A DNA stretch of 13,635 bases, from contig CAJUGR010000015.1 in assembly GCA_910586285.1 (NCBI GenBank), positions 8,618 to 22,252 on the forward strand, written 5' to 3'. The notes beneath the pieces were generated by a model. It did no database searches, was not told the origin of the DNA, and saw only the letters and a program-made list of their open reading frames with translations. The stretch comes from an uncultured Erysipelotrichaceae bacterium (GTDB lineage: Bacteria; Bacillota_I; Bacilli_A; Erysipelotrichales; Erysipelotrichaceae). Of this stretch, positions 1-6,501 are shown piece by piece. The translations under genes were made by a program, and so were the position numbers. How positions within the stretch are numbered: position 1 is the first letter of the stretch; the number at the start of each line of letters is the position of its first letter.

Positions 1-134
1 GTGGATTTCCCACTGCCGCTGGAACCGATGATCGTAATAACCTCACCCTGTTCCACATGAAATTCAATATTTTTCAATACTTCCAACTGTCCGAAATGCT
101 TCTGAAGATGATGAATTTGAATGATATTTGCCAT
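1..134 (-). CDS. Amino-acid ABC importer ATP-binding protein, N-terminal part (cut by window edge)
   Basis: The ATPase subunit of a polar amino-acid ABC importer (GlnQ/HisP type), hydrolysing ATP on the cytoplasmic face to drive uptake. Only the first 44 codons are inside the window. The visible part starts MANIIQIHHLQKHFGQLEVL and reaches an intact Walker A motif, GSSGSGKST, at residues 36-44; GSSGSGKST is typical of this subfamily. The start is supported by an AAAGGATGA ribosome binding site that overlaps the TGA stop of the permease gene, so the two genes are translationally close-coupled (5 nt apart). It is the third gene of the riboswitch-controlled operon, so a lysine or basic amino-acid substrate is inferred from the leader, not from this fragment. 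Confidence 0.93.
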   Translation of the reverse strand, partial: MANIIQIHHLQKHFGQLEVLKNIEFHVEQGEVITIIGSSGSGKS

Positions 135-139
135 AACGA

Positions 140-931
140 TCATCCTTTCAAAACACCGGAATCCGGCGTAGTCACCGATGCGGGATAACTGGAACGTTTG
201 TGATTGAGACGCTTTTCAATGTATCCCAGAATCCGAGAGGTCACAAATGTTAAAACAAGATAAATGATACCGACGATCAAGAACGGTTCAGCATAAGAGA
301 ATGTAGATCCCTGCACACTTTTCGCCACAAAGAACAACTCCGAAAACTGAATACAGTTCAATACACAACTATCCTTAATATTTACGACAAACTCATTACC
401 GATGGAAGGAAATGAGTTCTTGATTGCTTGCGGCAATACGATATAGCGCATGGTTTGTAAACTGGTCATACCGATACTGCGCGCCCCTTCCAACTGTCCG
501 TTTTCCACAGCTTGAATACCGGAACGAACAATCTCCGCCATATAAGCACCGGTATTTACCGAAATAATCACCATAGCCGATGTAATCGGTGACCAGTGAA
601 ATATCGGGGCAAATAAGGTATAATGTAAAAACATAGCCTGAACCATCATCGGCGTGCCGCGAAACACTTCAACATAAATACCGGTAATCGCATAAATCAC
701 CTTATGAATGATGCGAATAGCGGGTTTGCGATTTACTTCATTACCTGAAGTAATCGCACGAATGGCACCAATCAACAGTCCGATTAACAAACCGGCAATC
801 GTTCCCACAAAGGCGACCAGCAAGGTAGAACGAATCGCATTGAGAAACAACGGCTGATATTTAACAAATACATCCCATGTCTTCGCAAAAAAGTTCACAT
901 TTTCTGCGGCCATGATGATCATAGTATTCAT
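140..931 (-). CDS. Amino-acid ABC transporter permease (HisM/GlnP family)
   Basis: Integral membrane subunit (263 aa) of a polar amino-acid importer. It has a hydrophobic helix at about residues 33-58, further helices through the centre, and the EAA loop that contacts the ATPase near residues 148-170 (EGARSIGMTSLQTMRYIVLPQA region, with the conserved E, G and LPQA). The segment VEVFRGTPMMVQ is the family's conserved fRGTPl signature. The start is chosen for the AGGAG motif 6 nt upstream; alternative ATGs at codons 4 and 7 lack one. It follows the binding-protein gene by 12 nt and precedes the ATPase gene by 5 nt, so the three are one operon. The loop after the first helix is somewhat long (TSGNEVNRKPAIRI). 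Family assignment is secure; the substrate is inferred from the lysine riboswitch upstream. Confidence 0.95.
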   Translation of the reverse strand: MNTMIIMAAENVNFFAKTWDVFVKYQPLFLNAIRSTLLVAFVGTIAGLLIGLLIGAIRAITSGNEVNRKPAIRIIHKVIYAITGIYVEVFRGTPMMVQAMFLHYTLFAPIFHWSPITSAMVIISVNTGAYMAEIVRSGIQAVENGQLEGARSIGMTSLQTMRYIVLPQAIKNSFPSIGNEFVVNIKDSCVLNCIQFSELFFVAKSVQGSTFSYAEPFLIVGIIYLVLTFVTSRILGYIEKRLNHKRSSYPASVTTPDSGVLKG

Positions 932-943
932 AGTGTACTCCTA

Positions 944-1771
944 CTATTCGCCGGCTGGCTGACGCTTTGTCGCATCCTCCATCATTTGTACGCGAGAAGA
1001 TTCTTCTATCTCATCCAAGGCTTTTTGAATATTATTCAATAATTCACTGTTGCCCTTCTTTACTGCAATGGAAACAGCCGTATCACTCAAATCGATTTGA
1101 AATCCCTTATCATCATCAAATTCAACCATAGCAAGTTCCGGATGTGCAGCTACCGCACCGAGTGCTACCGGTGTTTCTGCGGTCAAAGCATCAACCGTAC
1201 CGCTTTTTAATGCAGCAATCATATACGGATAATTCTCTAACGGCTGTGCGTGATTTACATTCGGAATTTGATCAATGACCGTATCATACATCGTATTCAA
1301 CTGTCCCTGTACCGTAGCGCCGCTGAAATCATCCAATGAAGTCGCATTTGCATATTTACCGTCTTTCAAAACGATCAGCGCCATTTTAGACTGATAATAG
1401 GGGGTTGTAAAATCAGCATTCTCACGACGCTTTTTCGTATCCGTCATGCCGGCAATGATCGCATCAATCGAGCCGCTGTTCAGGCTTGGCTCCAAGGAAT
1501 CCCAATCCATTTTGGAAATGACCAATTCACGATCCAATGCATCTGCGATATTCTTTGCGATCTGAACATCATAGCCGTCACAATAACCGCCGGCTTCTAC
1601 CGGATAGTTGTATTCATTGCTGTCGGTATCCGTCCAGTTAAACGGCGCATAGTTACATTCCATGCCTACTACCAATTTTTCCTTACTTCCTGTATCTCCA
1701 TCATTACTGCCGCTGCTGCCGCAACCACCTAACAACAATACCAATGCCAATAAACCTAATCCCTTTTTCAT
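944..1771 (-). CDS. Amino-acid ABC transporter substrate-binding lipoprotein, probably lysine
   Basis: Extracellular solute-binding protein family 3 (275 aa), a lipid-anchored receptor that delivers amino acid to the permease. The N-terminus MKKGLGLLALVLLLGGCGSS is a lipoprotein signal with lipobox LGGC at Cys17. The mature part shows family hallmarks: LVVGMECNYAPFNW near the start, GYDVQIAKNIADAL, SGSIDAIIAGMTDT with TKKRRENADFTTPYY, and late TAVSIAVKKGNSELL. The open frame extends 59 codons further upstream, but that stretch is the riboswitch and its terminator; the real start is the ATG at 1771, which sits 8 nt after AGGAG and is directly followed by the signal peptide. It is the first gene of the importer operon. 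Lysine specificity is inferred from the leader; arginine or another basic amino acid is not excluded. Confidence 0.95.
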   Translation of the reverse strand: MKKGLGLLALVLLLGGCGSSGSNDGDTGSKEKLVVGMECNYAPFNWTDTDSNEYNYPVEAGGYCDGYDVQIAKNIADALDRELVISKMDWDSLEPSLNSGSIDAIIAGMTDTKKRRENADFTTPYYQSKMALIVLKDGKYANATSLDDFSGATVQGQLNTMYDTVIDQIPNVNHAQPLENYPYMIAALKSGTVDALTAETPVALGAVAAHPELAMVEFDDDKGFQIDLSDTAVSIAVKKGNSELLNNIQKALDEIEESSRVQMMEDATKRQPAGE

Positions 1772-1790
1772 AATGCTTCTCCTCTTTTCT

Positions 1791-1820
1791 AAAACAAAAG
1801 TCGTGCTATTCACACGACTT
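1791..1820 (-). terminator. Riboswitch expression-platform terminator
   Basis: On the minus strand a perfect 8-bp stem, AAGTCGTG (1813-1820) with CACGACTT (1798-1805), encloses a 7-nt loop and is followed by TTTTGTTTT. It lies between the lysine aptamer and the ribosome binding site of the binding-protein gene, so it is a regulatory rather than an operon-end terminator. Its 5' arm and loop (1803-1815) can instead pair with the 3' strand of aptamer helix P1 (1835-1846), giving the expected antiterminator. Confidence 0.88.
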
Positions 1821-1834
1821 AACATTTCTGCGTT

Positions 1835-1999
1835 GTGTAATAGCGCCTCTTCTTCACGAAGGAGTGTCACAGGTATTCCCTTATGACCCCAAACAGAAAC
1901 CATGCCCTGTTTCTGTCTTCGGCGATGATTACCTTTCTCTGACTTCACTGCCTGCCGGCTCCCTCAGATACTCTGATGCATCGCTGCCTCTATAACGAC
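1835..1999 (-). promoter_or_regulatory. Lysine riboswitch aptamer (L-box)
   Basis: The leader carries the conserved blocks of the lysine riboswitch in order: ATAGAGGCAGCGA, AGAGTA, GAAAGG, CGCCGAAG, a P4 region with GGGTCAT and TGTGAC arms, a P5-like hairpin with a GTGA loop, and a closing GCGCTATT that pairs back to the start as P1. P2 is visible as GCGATG with CATCGC, and P3/P4-type arms as ACAGAAAC with GTTTCTGT. In this family lysine binding stabilises P1 and represses the downstream gene. Here the P1 3' strand is the same segment that would form the antiterminator, so bound lysine should allow the terminator at 1791-1820 to form and shut off the importer operon. Confidence 0.93.
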
Positions 2000-2014
2000 T
2001 TTTTGTATGCGTAA

Positions 2015-2043
2015 ATGATACCCTTTGATATTATCATTGTCAA
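2015..2043 (-). promoter_or_regulatory. Sigma-A type promoter of the lysine importer operon
   Basis: Minus strand: perfect -35 box TTGACA at 2038-2043, 17-bp spacer, -10 box TATCAT at 2015-2020. The predicted start lies near 2008, about 10 nt before the aptamer begins, the usual position for a riboswitch leader. Confidence 0.85.
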
Positions 2044-2065
2044 GCCTTTTTTTCAGCTTTTTCAA

Positions 2066-2079
2066 CGTAAGCGGTTACA
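2066..2079 (-). promoter_or_regulatory. Candidate cre (CcpA) operator upstream of the promoter
   Basis: TGTAACCGCTTACG (minus strand) matches 13 of 14 positions of the cre consensus TGWAANCGNTNWCA; the opposite strand also matches 13 of 14 because the site is a near palindrome. Its inner edge is 22 bp upstream of the -35 box, a placement often linked with CcpA activation rather than roadblock. The match is visible; binding is inferred. Confidence 0.45.
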
Positions 2080-2353
2080 TTTACTGTTTTTATGAAATAT
2101 ATACGATCTAATCTTTTCTTCCTATGAAGGATATCAATTATTTCCCTTTACACAAATCAACCTCTCTTATGGTCTTTTGTTAAACATCGTATGACTCTGT
2201 CATTCTGTTTTTAAGTCAATACTATATCTTATGGCTTCAGCATTTTTCAGTTTTTTAACTATCGGTCTGCGACATTTCTCTGAAATGGGGTTCACTTCAT
2301 CACAAAACACAGGGCAAAATCCATAATAAAATATACCTATTTTCTGATTAGTA
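2080..2353. other. Intergenic stretch without recognised features
   Basis: Between the divergent importer operon and the plus-strand membrane gene lies AT-rich DNA with no convincing gene. An open frame of 83 codons on the minus strand (2200-2451) lacks a ribosome binding site, overlaps the promoter and start of the plus-strand gene, and resembles nothing I know. No hairpin with a U-tract or clear repeat was seen. Confidence 0.5.
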
Positions 2354-2382
2354 TTGCGGATTCTAAAAACATCCACTATAAT
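2354..2382 (+). promoter_or_regulatory. Promoter of the plus-strand membrane protein gene
   Basis: Perfect -10 box TATAAT at 2377-2382 with TTGCGG at 2354-2359 as a weak -35 box, 17-bp spacer. The start would be near 2389, about 48 nt before the ATG. Confidence 0.6.
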
Positions 2383-2436
2383 AGGAGTGTTACATAAAAA
2401 ATCATAATTCATATGGAAAGAAAAGAGGTCATCAAC

Positions 2437-2874
2437 ATGCCGACATCCCATTTCATGAACAATAAAGAGCGTTTTCTAAAAGCGTTACTTTATGGCTTGC
2501 TTGCCGCTGTTGTCAGTGGTATTGTGGTTGGATATTTGAATCAACTCACCGCCGCTTTGGTGAATGCTTCCTTTCCCATTCTCTACCCCATCAGTGCCTA
2601 TATTATCGCCAAGGCCATTCATAAAGCCGGTGGCGGAATCAATAAAGACTATGCCTATATGGGTGCGGCATTAACCGTTTTCAGTATGATTATCAGCGAA
2701 ATGTGTACTTATATGGGATTCGCTGTGTTGATCCATCCCCTTGATTGGATTCCTGCCTTGAAACTGGTCTGTTATCTCAACTTCCAGTTTCAAGGCACCG
2801 GTTTAATCAGTTGGCTTTTTATGATTCTGGCTGTTTATGTCGGCTATAATGAATCCGATATCTCACATCATTAA
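2437..2874 (+). CDS. Small integral membrane protein of unknown function
   Basis: A 145-aa protein, the only gene read from the plus strand. It has four predicted membrane segments: about residues 16-36 (LLYGLLAAVVSGIVVGYL), 43-62, 76-100 (AYMGAALTVFSMIISEMCTYMGFAVL) and 126-138 (ISWLFMILAVYVGY). A short charged N-terminus and the loop HKAGGGINKDY between helices 2 and 3 would be cytoplasmic or connecting. The repeated shape (GLLAAVVSGIVVGY, then a Lys/Gly-rich turn, then a second hairpin) resembles the membrane module that follows zinc-ribbon heads in many uncharacterised bacterial proteins, but no head is present, and I do not recognise a named family. The start at 2437 is preferred over the ATG at 2413 because AGAGGT lies 9 nt before it. 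It stands alone, with its own promoter and terminator. Confidence 0.8.
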   Translation: MPTSHFMNNKERFLKALLYGLLAAVVSGIVVGYLNQLTAALVNASFPILYPISAYIIAKAIHKAGGGINKDYAYMGAALTVFSMIISEMCTYMGFAVLIHPLDWIPALKLVCYLNFQFQGTGLISWLFMILAVYVGYNESDISHH

Positions 2875-2887
2875 CTTAATTAATACC

Positions 2888-2916
2888 AAACGCATCCCGA
2901 TTCAAGGATGCGTTTT
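2888..2916 (+). terminator. Terminator after the plus-strand membrane gene
   Basis: Perfect 10-bp stem AAACGCATCC (2888-2897) with GGATGCGTTT (2906-2915), 8-nt loop, followed by a short T run and TCTTA. It sits between two converging genes and may also serve the peroxiredoxin-like gene from the other side, although the minus-strand U-tract is shorter. Confidence 0.85.
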
Positions 2917-2930
2917 CTTATCATATGTTT

Positions 2931-3476
2931 TCATTTTGATTTATTTACTTCCGCCTGTTCACGACGCAAACGCTCTTTAGTGCGACGTGACAACTTACGC
3001 CACTCCTCTTTTTCATGACGATGCTGCAAAAAGGCAACAACTTCTTGTGCATTTGTTTCAATCGATGCGCGCCGATATGTTTTATAAATAATGCCCATTT
3101 CATCAATTAACAATGATGTACGTGCCGTAATCCAATACGGTGTTCCAAAGGTCATTTTCCGGTTCCATACATCATATGCCTTGCGAACGGTACCATCTGC
3201 ATCCGATAACAATAAATAGGGTATGTAAAGCCGCTTGCTCTGCTGCGCTAATTGTTCCACACTGCTGCCGCAAATTCCCAGCACGGTAACTTGCAGCTCC
3301 TGAAAATGGGAATGTTCTTTCGCAACACTGATCATATGCGCCTGATCATTCAATGAATCCACGTTCGGAAAGAAAAACAAGAATACTTTTCGCCCATGAA
3401 AATCAGCCAATTCTGTTATCAGATTCATCTGATTTTTTAATGAAAAGTTTATCGCCTTCTGTCCCTTTTCAATCAT
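2931..3476 (-). CDS. Peroxiredoxin-fold (AhpC/TSA, BCP-like) protein lacking the peroxidatic cysteine
   Basis: A 181-aa thioredoxin-fold protein related to the PrxQ/BCP peroxiredoxins, which reduce peroxides through a Cys in a PxxxTPxC loop. The fold is recognisable: GQKAINFSL start, GRKVFLFFFPNVDS (residues 28-41) for the strand before the active loop, VTVLGICGSSVEQ (64-75) and LLLSDADGTVRKAYDVW (88-104), then RTSLLIDEMGIIYKTYR (119-135). At the position of the catalytic Cys there is Asp44 (SLND for TPGC). The only Cys is Cys69, in GICGSS. The conserved Arg119 remains. The C-terminus adds about 30 very basic residues (HRHEKEEWRKLSRRTKERLR). ATG 3476 is chosen because AGGAAG precedes it; the frame runs 36 codons further upstream through a hairpin without a suitable binding site. 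Peroxidase activity is doubtful; a regulatory or chaperone role is speculation. Confidence 0.85.
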   Translation of the reverse strand: MIEKGQKAINFSLKNQMNLITELADFHGRKVFLFFFPNVDSLNDQAHMISVAKEHSHFQELQVTVLGICGSSVEQLAQQSKRLYIPYLLLSDADGTVRKAYDVWNRKMTFGTPYWITARTSLLIDEMGIIYKTYRRASIETNAQEVVAFLQHRHEKEEWRKLSRRTKERLRREQAEVNKSK

Positions 3477-3530
3477 ATTCTTCCTAACCTCCCATATATG
3501 ATATTGATTGGTACATGCCGATGTTGTGTC

Positions 3531-3563
3531 TAAAAAGCACAGAGTCTTGAAAGACTGCTGCAC
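3531..3563 (-). terminator. Terminator-like hairpin in the leader of the peroxiredoxin-like gene
   Basis: Minus strand: GTGCAG, a bulged C and AGTCT pair with AGACT and CTGTGC around a TTCA loop, followed directly by TTTTT (3532-3536). The hairpin lies 55 nt before the start of the downstream gene. It may terminate the transcript of the transglutaminase-like gene, whose stop is about 170 nt upstream, or act as a leader attenuator. Confidence 0.5.
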
Positions 3564-3573
3564 AAACATTCTG

Positions 3574-3594
3574 TCAAGAAGCATTTGCGAACAT
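3574..3594 (-). CDS. Possible 6-aa leader peptide (MFANAS)
   Basis: A minimal reading frame, ATG TTC GCA AAT GCT TCT TGA, sits 9 nt after a good GAGGGAG ribosome binding site and ends 10 nt before the terminator-like hairpin at 3531-3563. That GAGGGAG has no other start at a suitable distance; the ATG at 3584 of the longer frame is 19 nt away. Position suggests a leader peptide, but with so few codons this could be chance. Confidence 0.3.
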   Translation of the reverse strand: MFANAS

Positions 3595-3696
3595 TTTGAT
3601 CTTCTCCCTCAACCAATTTCCAGATCATATGATCACATTGTCTTAACAATCATTATGCTCCATTGCTTCACTAGGATCAACATTCACCTAACTATA

Positions 3697-3705
3697 ATCA
3701 TACCA
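3697..3705 (-). promoter_or_regulatory. Possible extended -10 promoter for the leader of the peroxiredoxin-like gene
   Basis: Minus strand TGGTATGAT fits an extended -10 element (TGn plus TATGAT). No good -35 box is found at 16-18 bp. If used, it would make a leader of about 215 nt containing the mini-frame and the hairpin. Confidence 0.35.
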
Positions 3706-3733
3706 TAAATCAATACATCTTTATTAATAAATA

Positions 3734-4633
3734 CTAAAAAAACCGATCGGCCAATTCAATAATTTTTTTCCTTTCCGCCGAATCCAATGTATGACTGCCA
3801 TCCTCAAAAAAAGAAGCTTCGTCCATATTTAAAAACGTTGCGGATGCATTCTGTCCCTGATCGGGAATCGGATCATCCCAGGTGACATCAATATGACGCC
3901 ATCCGTCTTCATCCTGAACATAGTTCCATCCGTGATTCATAGCTGCTGCGGAGACATAGAGGGCAGGAATTCCGGCTGCTTCTGCCATGAGCATAAAGGC
4001 ACGACTATAACCGGTACATACACCTTTTCCGTCAATCAAAACACCGGCAGCCTGAAATAATGCGCGTTCTCCCACTGTTTCCTCTTGAATCTTTTCATAA
4101 CAACTGTGAATAATGATATCATCGTGAATCGCGGCTATTTTCTCATCAGTGGTCATCGTATCATCAATGAGCGCTTGTACGCGATGTTCAGCCTCCGCTT
4201 TTGCTTGGGCATAGCGTGAGTCTAAAATCTCCGCTTTGATATGATGGGCTGTATATAACAATTCATCATGACCATCGGTATAGATCGTATCACTTTGGGT
4301 TAATGATATGTCAAAGGGATTTAATAAGCTGAGATCAGCAGCGATGGCATCCAAATCCATAACAGCTTCGCTTTGATAAGCAATTTCATACTGTTGTTGA
4401 TCCAAGGAGTACTGTAAGACCTTCGTCAATGCCTCTTCATCGGCAACGTAATAAAGTACTGTCGCTTCCTCATATTCATTCCCTTCCAATACGATCAGTG
4501 TCTGGCCAGCCAAGTGATAAGCATCATCGGGTATTTCCAATGTGCTTTGCGCTGCCGCATGAAGATCGTAAGGCTGTTGAAATTGACAACCGCATAACAG
4601 CCATACCAGCACAAACAACCCTCTTTTTTTCAT
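3734..4633 (-). CDS. Transglutaminase-like superfamily lipoprotein
   Basis: A 299-aa protein with a lipoprotein signal (MKKRGLFVLVWLLCGC, Cys16), an N-terminal part of about 140 residues without a family I know, and a C-terminal transglutaminase-like core. The papain-like triad is complete: Cys206 in GKGVCTGYSRAF, His234 in AMNHGWNYV and Asp249 in HIDVTWDDP. Proteins of this type in Gram-positive bacteria are surface-anchored and thought to act as proteases or cross-linking enzymes, often on cell-wall or surface protein substrates; the substrate here is unknown. ATG 4633 is chosen because GGAGGGG lies just upstream and the signal peptide begins there; a 19-codon upstream extension lacks support. 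It appears monocistronic: the deoD terminator lies upstream (4705-4753). Confidence 0.88.
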   Translation of the reverse strand: MKKRGLFVLVWLLCGCQFQQPYDLHAAAQSTLEIPDDAYHLAGQTLIVLEGNEYEEATVLYYVADEEALTKVLQYSLDQQQYEIAYQSEAVMDLDAIAADLSLLNPFDISLTQSDTIYTDGHDELLYTAHHIKAEILDSRYAQAKAEAEHRVQALIDDTMTTDEKIAAIHDDIIIHSCYEKIQEETVGERALFQAAGVLIDGKGVCTGYSRAFMLMAEAAGIPALYVSAAAMNHGWNYVQDEDGWRHIDVTWDDPIPDQGQNASATFLNMDEASFFEDGSHTLDSAERKKIIELADRFF

Positions 4634-4704
4634 CCTCACCCCTCCCTTCATCAAAATAGTTCCTTTATAGCATACGCAAAAAAGCACCATTATAAACCTA
4701 AATA

Positions 4705-4753
4705 AAAAGGATTCACACGCAACGCTAAAACCAGCATCGTATGAAAACCTTTT
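4705..4753 (-). terminator. Terminator of deoD
   Basis: Minus strand hairpin beginning 8 nt after the deoD stop: AAAAGG pairs with CCTTTT, and TTCATACG with CGTGTGAA (one G-U pair), separated by a small internal loop; the apical loop can fold further. It is followed by TATTT. Confidence 0.7.
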
Positions 4754-4761
4754 ACTTACGA

Positions 4762-5478
4762 CTATAAGCGAATCGCTGATTCCAGCGCCACCTGCATCAT
4801 GGTATGAAATGAGGTTTGACGCTGTTGTGCAGTGGTTTCCTCACTAGTCACAAACGAATCGGAAATCGTCAATAGACACGCGGCTTTTTTATGCAAAACA
4901 TCAGCATTATGGAACAGAGCATAGCTTTCCATTTCCACACAAATACAGCCGTGCTTTGCCAAAAATTCGCGATAGCCATCAACATATTCCTCATGATAGA
5001 ACACATCACTGGAATGAATGCATCCTTTATGTAATGCGATGCCACAATCCTGCGCCGTGGTTTCAATCACTTGATTTAACTGGGCACTCGGATAACAAAT
5101 ATCGCCCTTTGCGCCGCTTTGAACCAATGCATAAGTTGATTCACTCCATGCACTGTCAGCCAAAACCAAATCAAACACCTTTAATTTTTCATGATAAGCA
5201 CCGGCACTGCCGATTCGGATAATTGCATCCACATCATAAAAATGAAATAGCTCATAGGAATATATACCGATACTGGGCATTCCCATTCCTGACCCCATCA
5301 CCGAAACCTCTTTTCCTTTATAAGTCCCGGTATAACCGAACATATTGCGGACAGCATTAAATTCCTTCGGCTGTTCCAAATATGTTTCGGCGATATATTT
5401 TGCCCGCAACGGATCGCCCGGCATAAGTACGGTTTTCGCGATTTCCCCCGGTTTCGCTGCATTATGTGGTGTCGTCAT
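4762..5478 (-). CDS. deoD: Purine nucleoside phosphorylase, hexameric DeoD type
   Basis: Cytosolic enzyme (238 aa, full length for the family) that phosphorolyses purine (deoxy)ribonucleosides to the free base and (deoxy)ribose-1-phosphate in nucleoside salvage. Family residues are in place: His5, Gly21 and Arg25 in VLMPGDPLRAKYIAE, Arg44 in NAVRNMFGYTGTYKG, GSGMGMPSIGIYSYELF, the phosphate site Arg and Ser in IRIGSAGA, nucleoside-binding VEMES, and the purine-contacting Asp in TISDSF, with the Arg further on in AQQRQTS. The start is set by AGGAGG, 9 nt before the ATG. It stands alone, with its own terminator, and not next to deoB/deoC as in some genomes. A TATGATAAAAT stretch about 40 nt upstream is a possible -10 region, but no good -35 box accompanies it. 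Confidence 0.97.
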   Translation of the reverse strand: MTTPHNAAKPGEIAKTVLMPGDPLRAKYIAETYLEQPKEFNAVRNMFGYTGTYKGKEVSVMGSGMGMPSIGIYSYELFHFYDVDAIIRIGSAGAYHEKLKVFDLVLADSAWSESTYALVQSGAKGDICYPSAQLNQVIETTAQDCGIALHKGCIHSSDVFYHEEYVDGYREFLAKHGCICVEMESYALFHNADVLHKKAACLLTISDSFVTSEETTAQQRQTSFHTMMQVALESAIRL

Positions 5479-5718
5479 ATATTTTACCTCCTGTTTCCTC
5501 TTGATAAAACTATTTTATCATAAAACGCCATGTTATTCAGTGTATTTTTAGCGATTGAAAGATTATGATCAGATTATCGCTCATAATAGTAAATAAAAGA
5601 CTAATCAAAACCATCTTCTTATCGATTTGGATACCGAGTATCAACGCAAAGAAGAAAAATATCGAATAATTCCGCAAGCTTCTCTTTCCATGTACACTTT
5701 AAAAATTTATTCCTATGT

Positions 5719-6474
5719 TTAACCTTTACGTTTCTGGATATGATAGCTGACTTCACTCAACCATGCCGTAGGGAATAATTTACAGCTGATATAGGCCAAT
5801 TTCATCAGTGGCCCGGGTATCACCTGTGCTTGATTCGCAAACATTCCGTCAATAGCCGTTTTGGCTACCTCATCACTCGCTTTTCCTGCCACCGCGAATT
5901 TTACATGAGCGACTTGTTCAAACTCCGTCTGAACCGGACCGGGACATAGTGTGGTAATCGCGACATTCGCATGTTGTTTCTGTACTTCTTTGCGCATTGC
6001 CAAGGTTAAATTGCGAACATATGCCTTACTCGCATAATATGCAGCCATCAGCGGACCGGGCAAAAAGGCAGCCGATGAAGCCACATTGAGAATATAACCG
6101 AAATCACGCTCGATAAAATCATGCAAAAACAGTTTGCTTAAAATATGTACTGCCTTTACATTGGTATCAATCATTGCCAATTCCCGATCCAAATCGGTCT
6201 GTTCAAATGTTCCAGCTAAGCCAAAACCGGCATTATTAATTAAAATATCAATCGGTTCACGGCGAAACTTTTCATATAGCAAACAGCAGTTTCCCGGTTC
6301 AGCCAAATCCAAACAAACCGTGGTCACATCCACTTGGTCACTCAATTCTGCTTTCAATTCTTGAAGCCGTTCGCCTCGTCTTGCAACAATAACAAGATCA
6401 ATGCCATAGGATGCGAGTACCCGTGCCATATCTCTCCCTATTCCGGAACTGGCGCCGGTAATCAATGCTTTCAT
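5719..6474 (-). CDS. Short-chain dehydrogenase/reductase (SDR), substrate unknown
   Basis: Classical SDR of 251 aa, an NAD(P)-dependent oxidoreductase of the cytosol. The cofactor motif TGASSGIG is at residues 6-13, ARRGERL (31-37) with two Arg after the second strand suggests NADPH preference, NNAG is at 80-83, the catalytic Ser is in NVASSAAF (133/134), and YYASK gives Tyr146 and Lys150; PGPVQTEF (178-185) follows. It belongs to the broad DltE/YqjQ-like group, for which substrates are mostly unknown. ATG 6474 sits 8 nt after AGGAGG; seven upstream codons in frame include that site and are excluded. The gene is 27 nt behind the DUF1287 gene and is probably the third gene of the mgtE operon. 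No clear terminator follows in the 240 nt up to deoD. Confidence 0.92.
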   Translation of the reverse strand: MKALITGASSGIGRDMARVLASYGIDLVIVARRGERLQELKAELSDQVDVTTVCLDLAEPGNCCLLYEKFRREPIDILINNAGFGLAGTFEQTDLDRELAMIDTNVKAVHILSKLFLHDFIERDFGYILNVASSAAFLPGPLMAAYYASKAYVRNLTLAMRKEVQKQHANVAITTLCPGPVQTEFEQVAHVKFAVAGKASDEVAKTAIDGMFANQAQVIPGPLMKLAYISCKLFPTAWLSEVSYHIQKRKG

Positions 6475-6501
6475 AAAATTCCTCCTCATTATCATATCTG
6501 A

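Noticed and set aside
1772..1948. 59-codon N-terminal extension of the binding-protein frame
   Set aside because: The stretch is the 3' part of the lysine aptamer and its terminator, and the signal peptide begins at 1771 right after AGGAG.
2200..2451. 83-codon minus-strand open frame in the intergenic region
   Set aside because: No ribosome binding site, overlaps the promoter and start of the plus-strand gene, and no recognisable domain.
3508..3708. 66-codon plus-strand frame between the peroxiredoxin-like and transglutaminase-like genes
   Set aside because: No ribosome binding site; it is antisense to the leader hairpin, and its composition is not that of a coding region.
5479..5718. Small frames and the partly symmetric GATTATGATCAGATTATC upstream of deoD
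   Set aside because: The frames have no ribosome binding sites, and the symmetric sequence is short, AT-rich and matches no operator I know.
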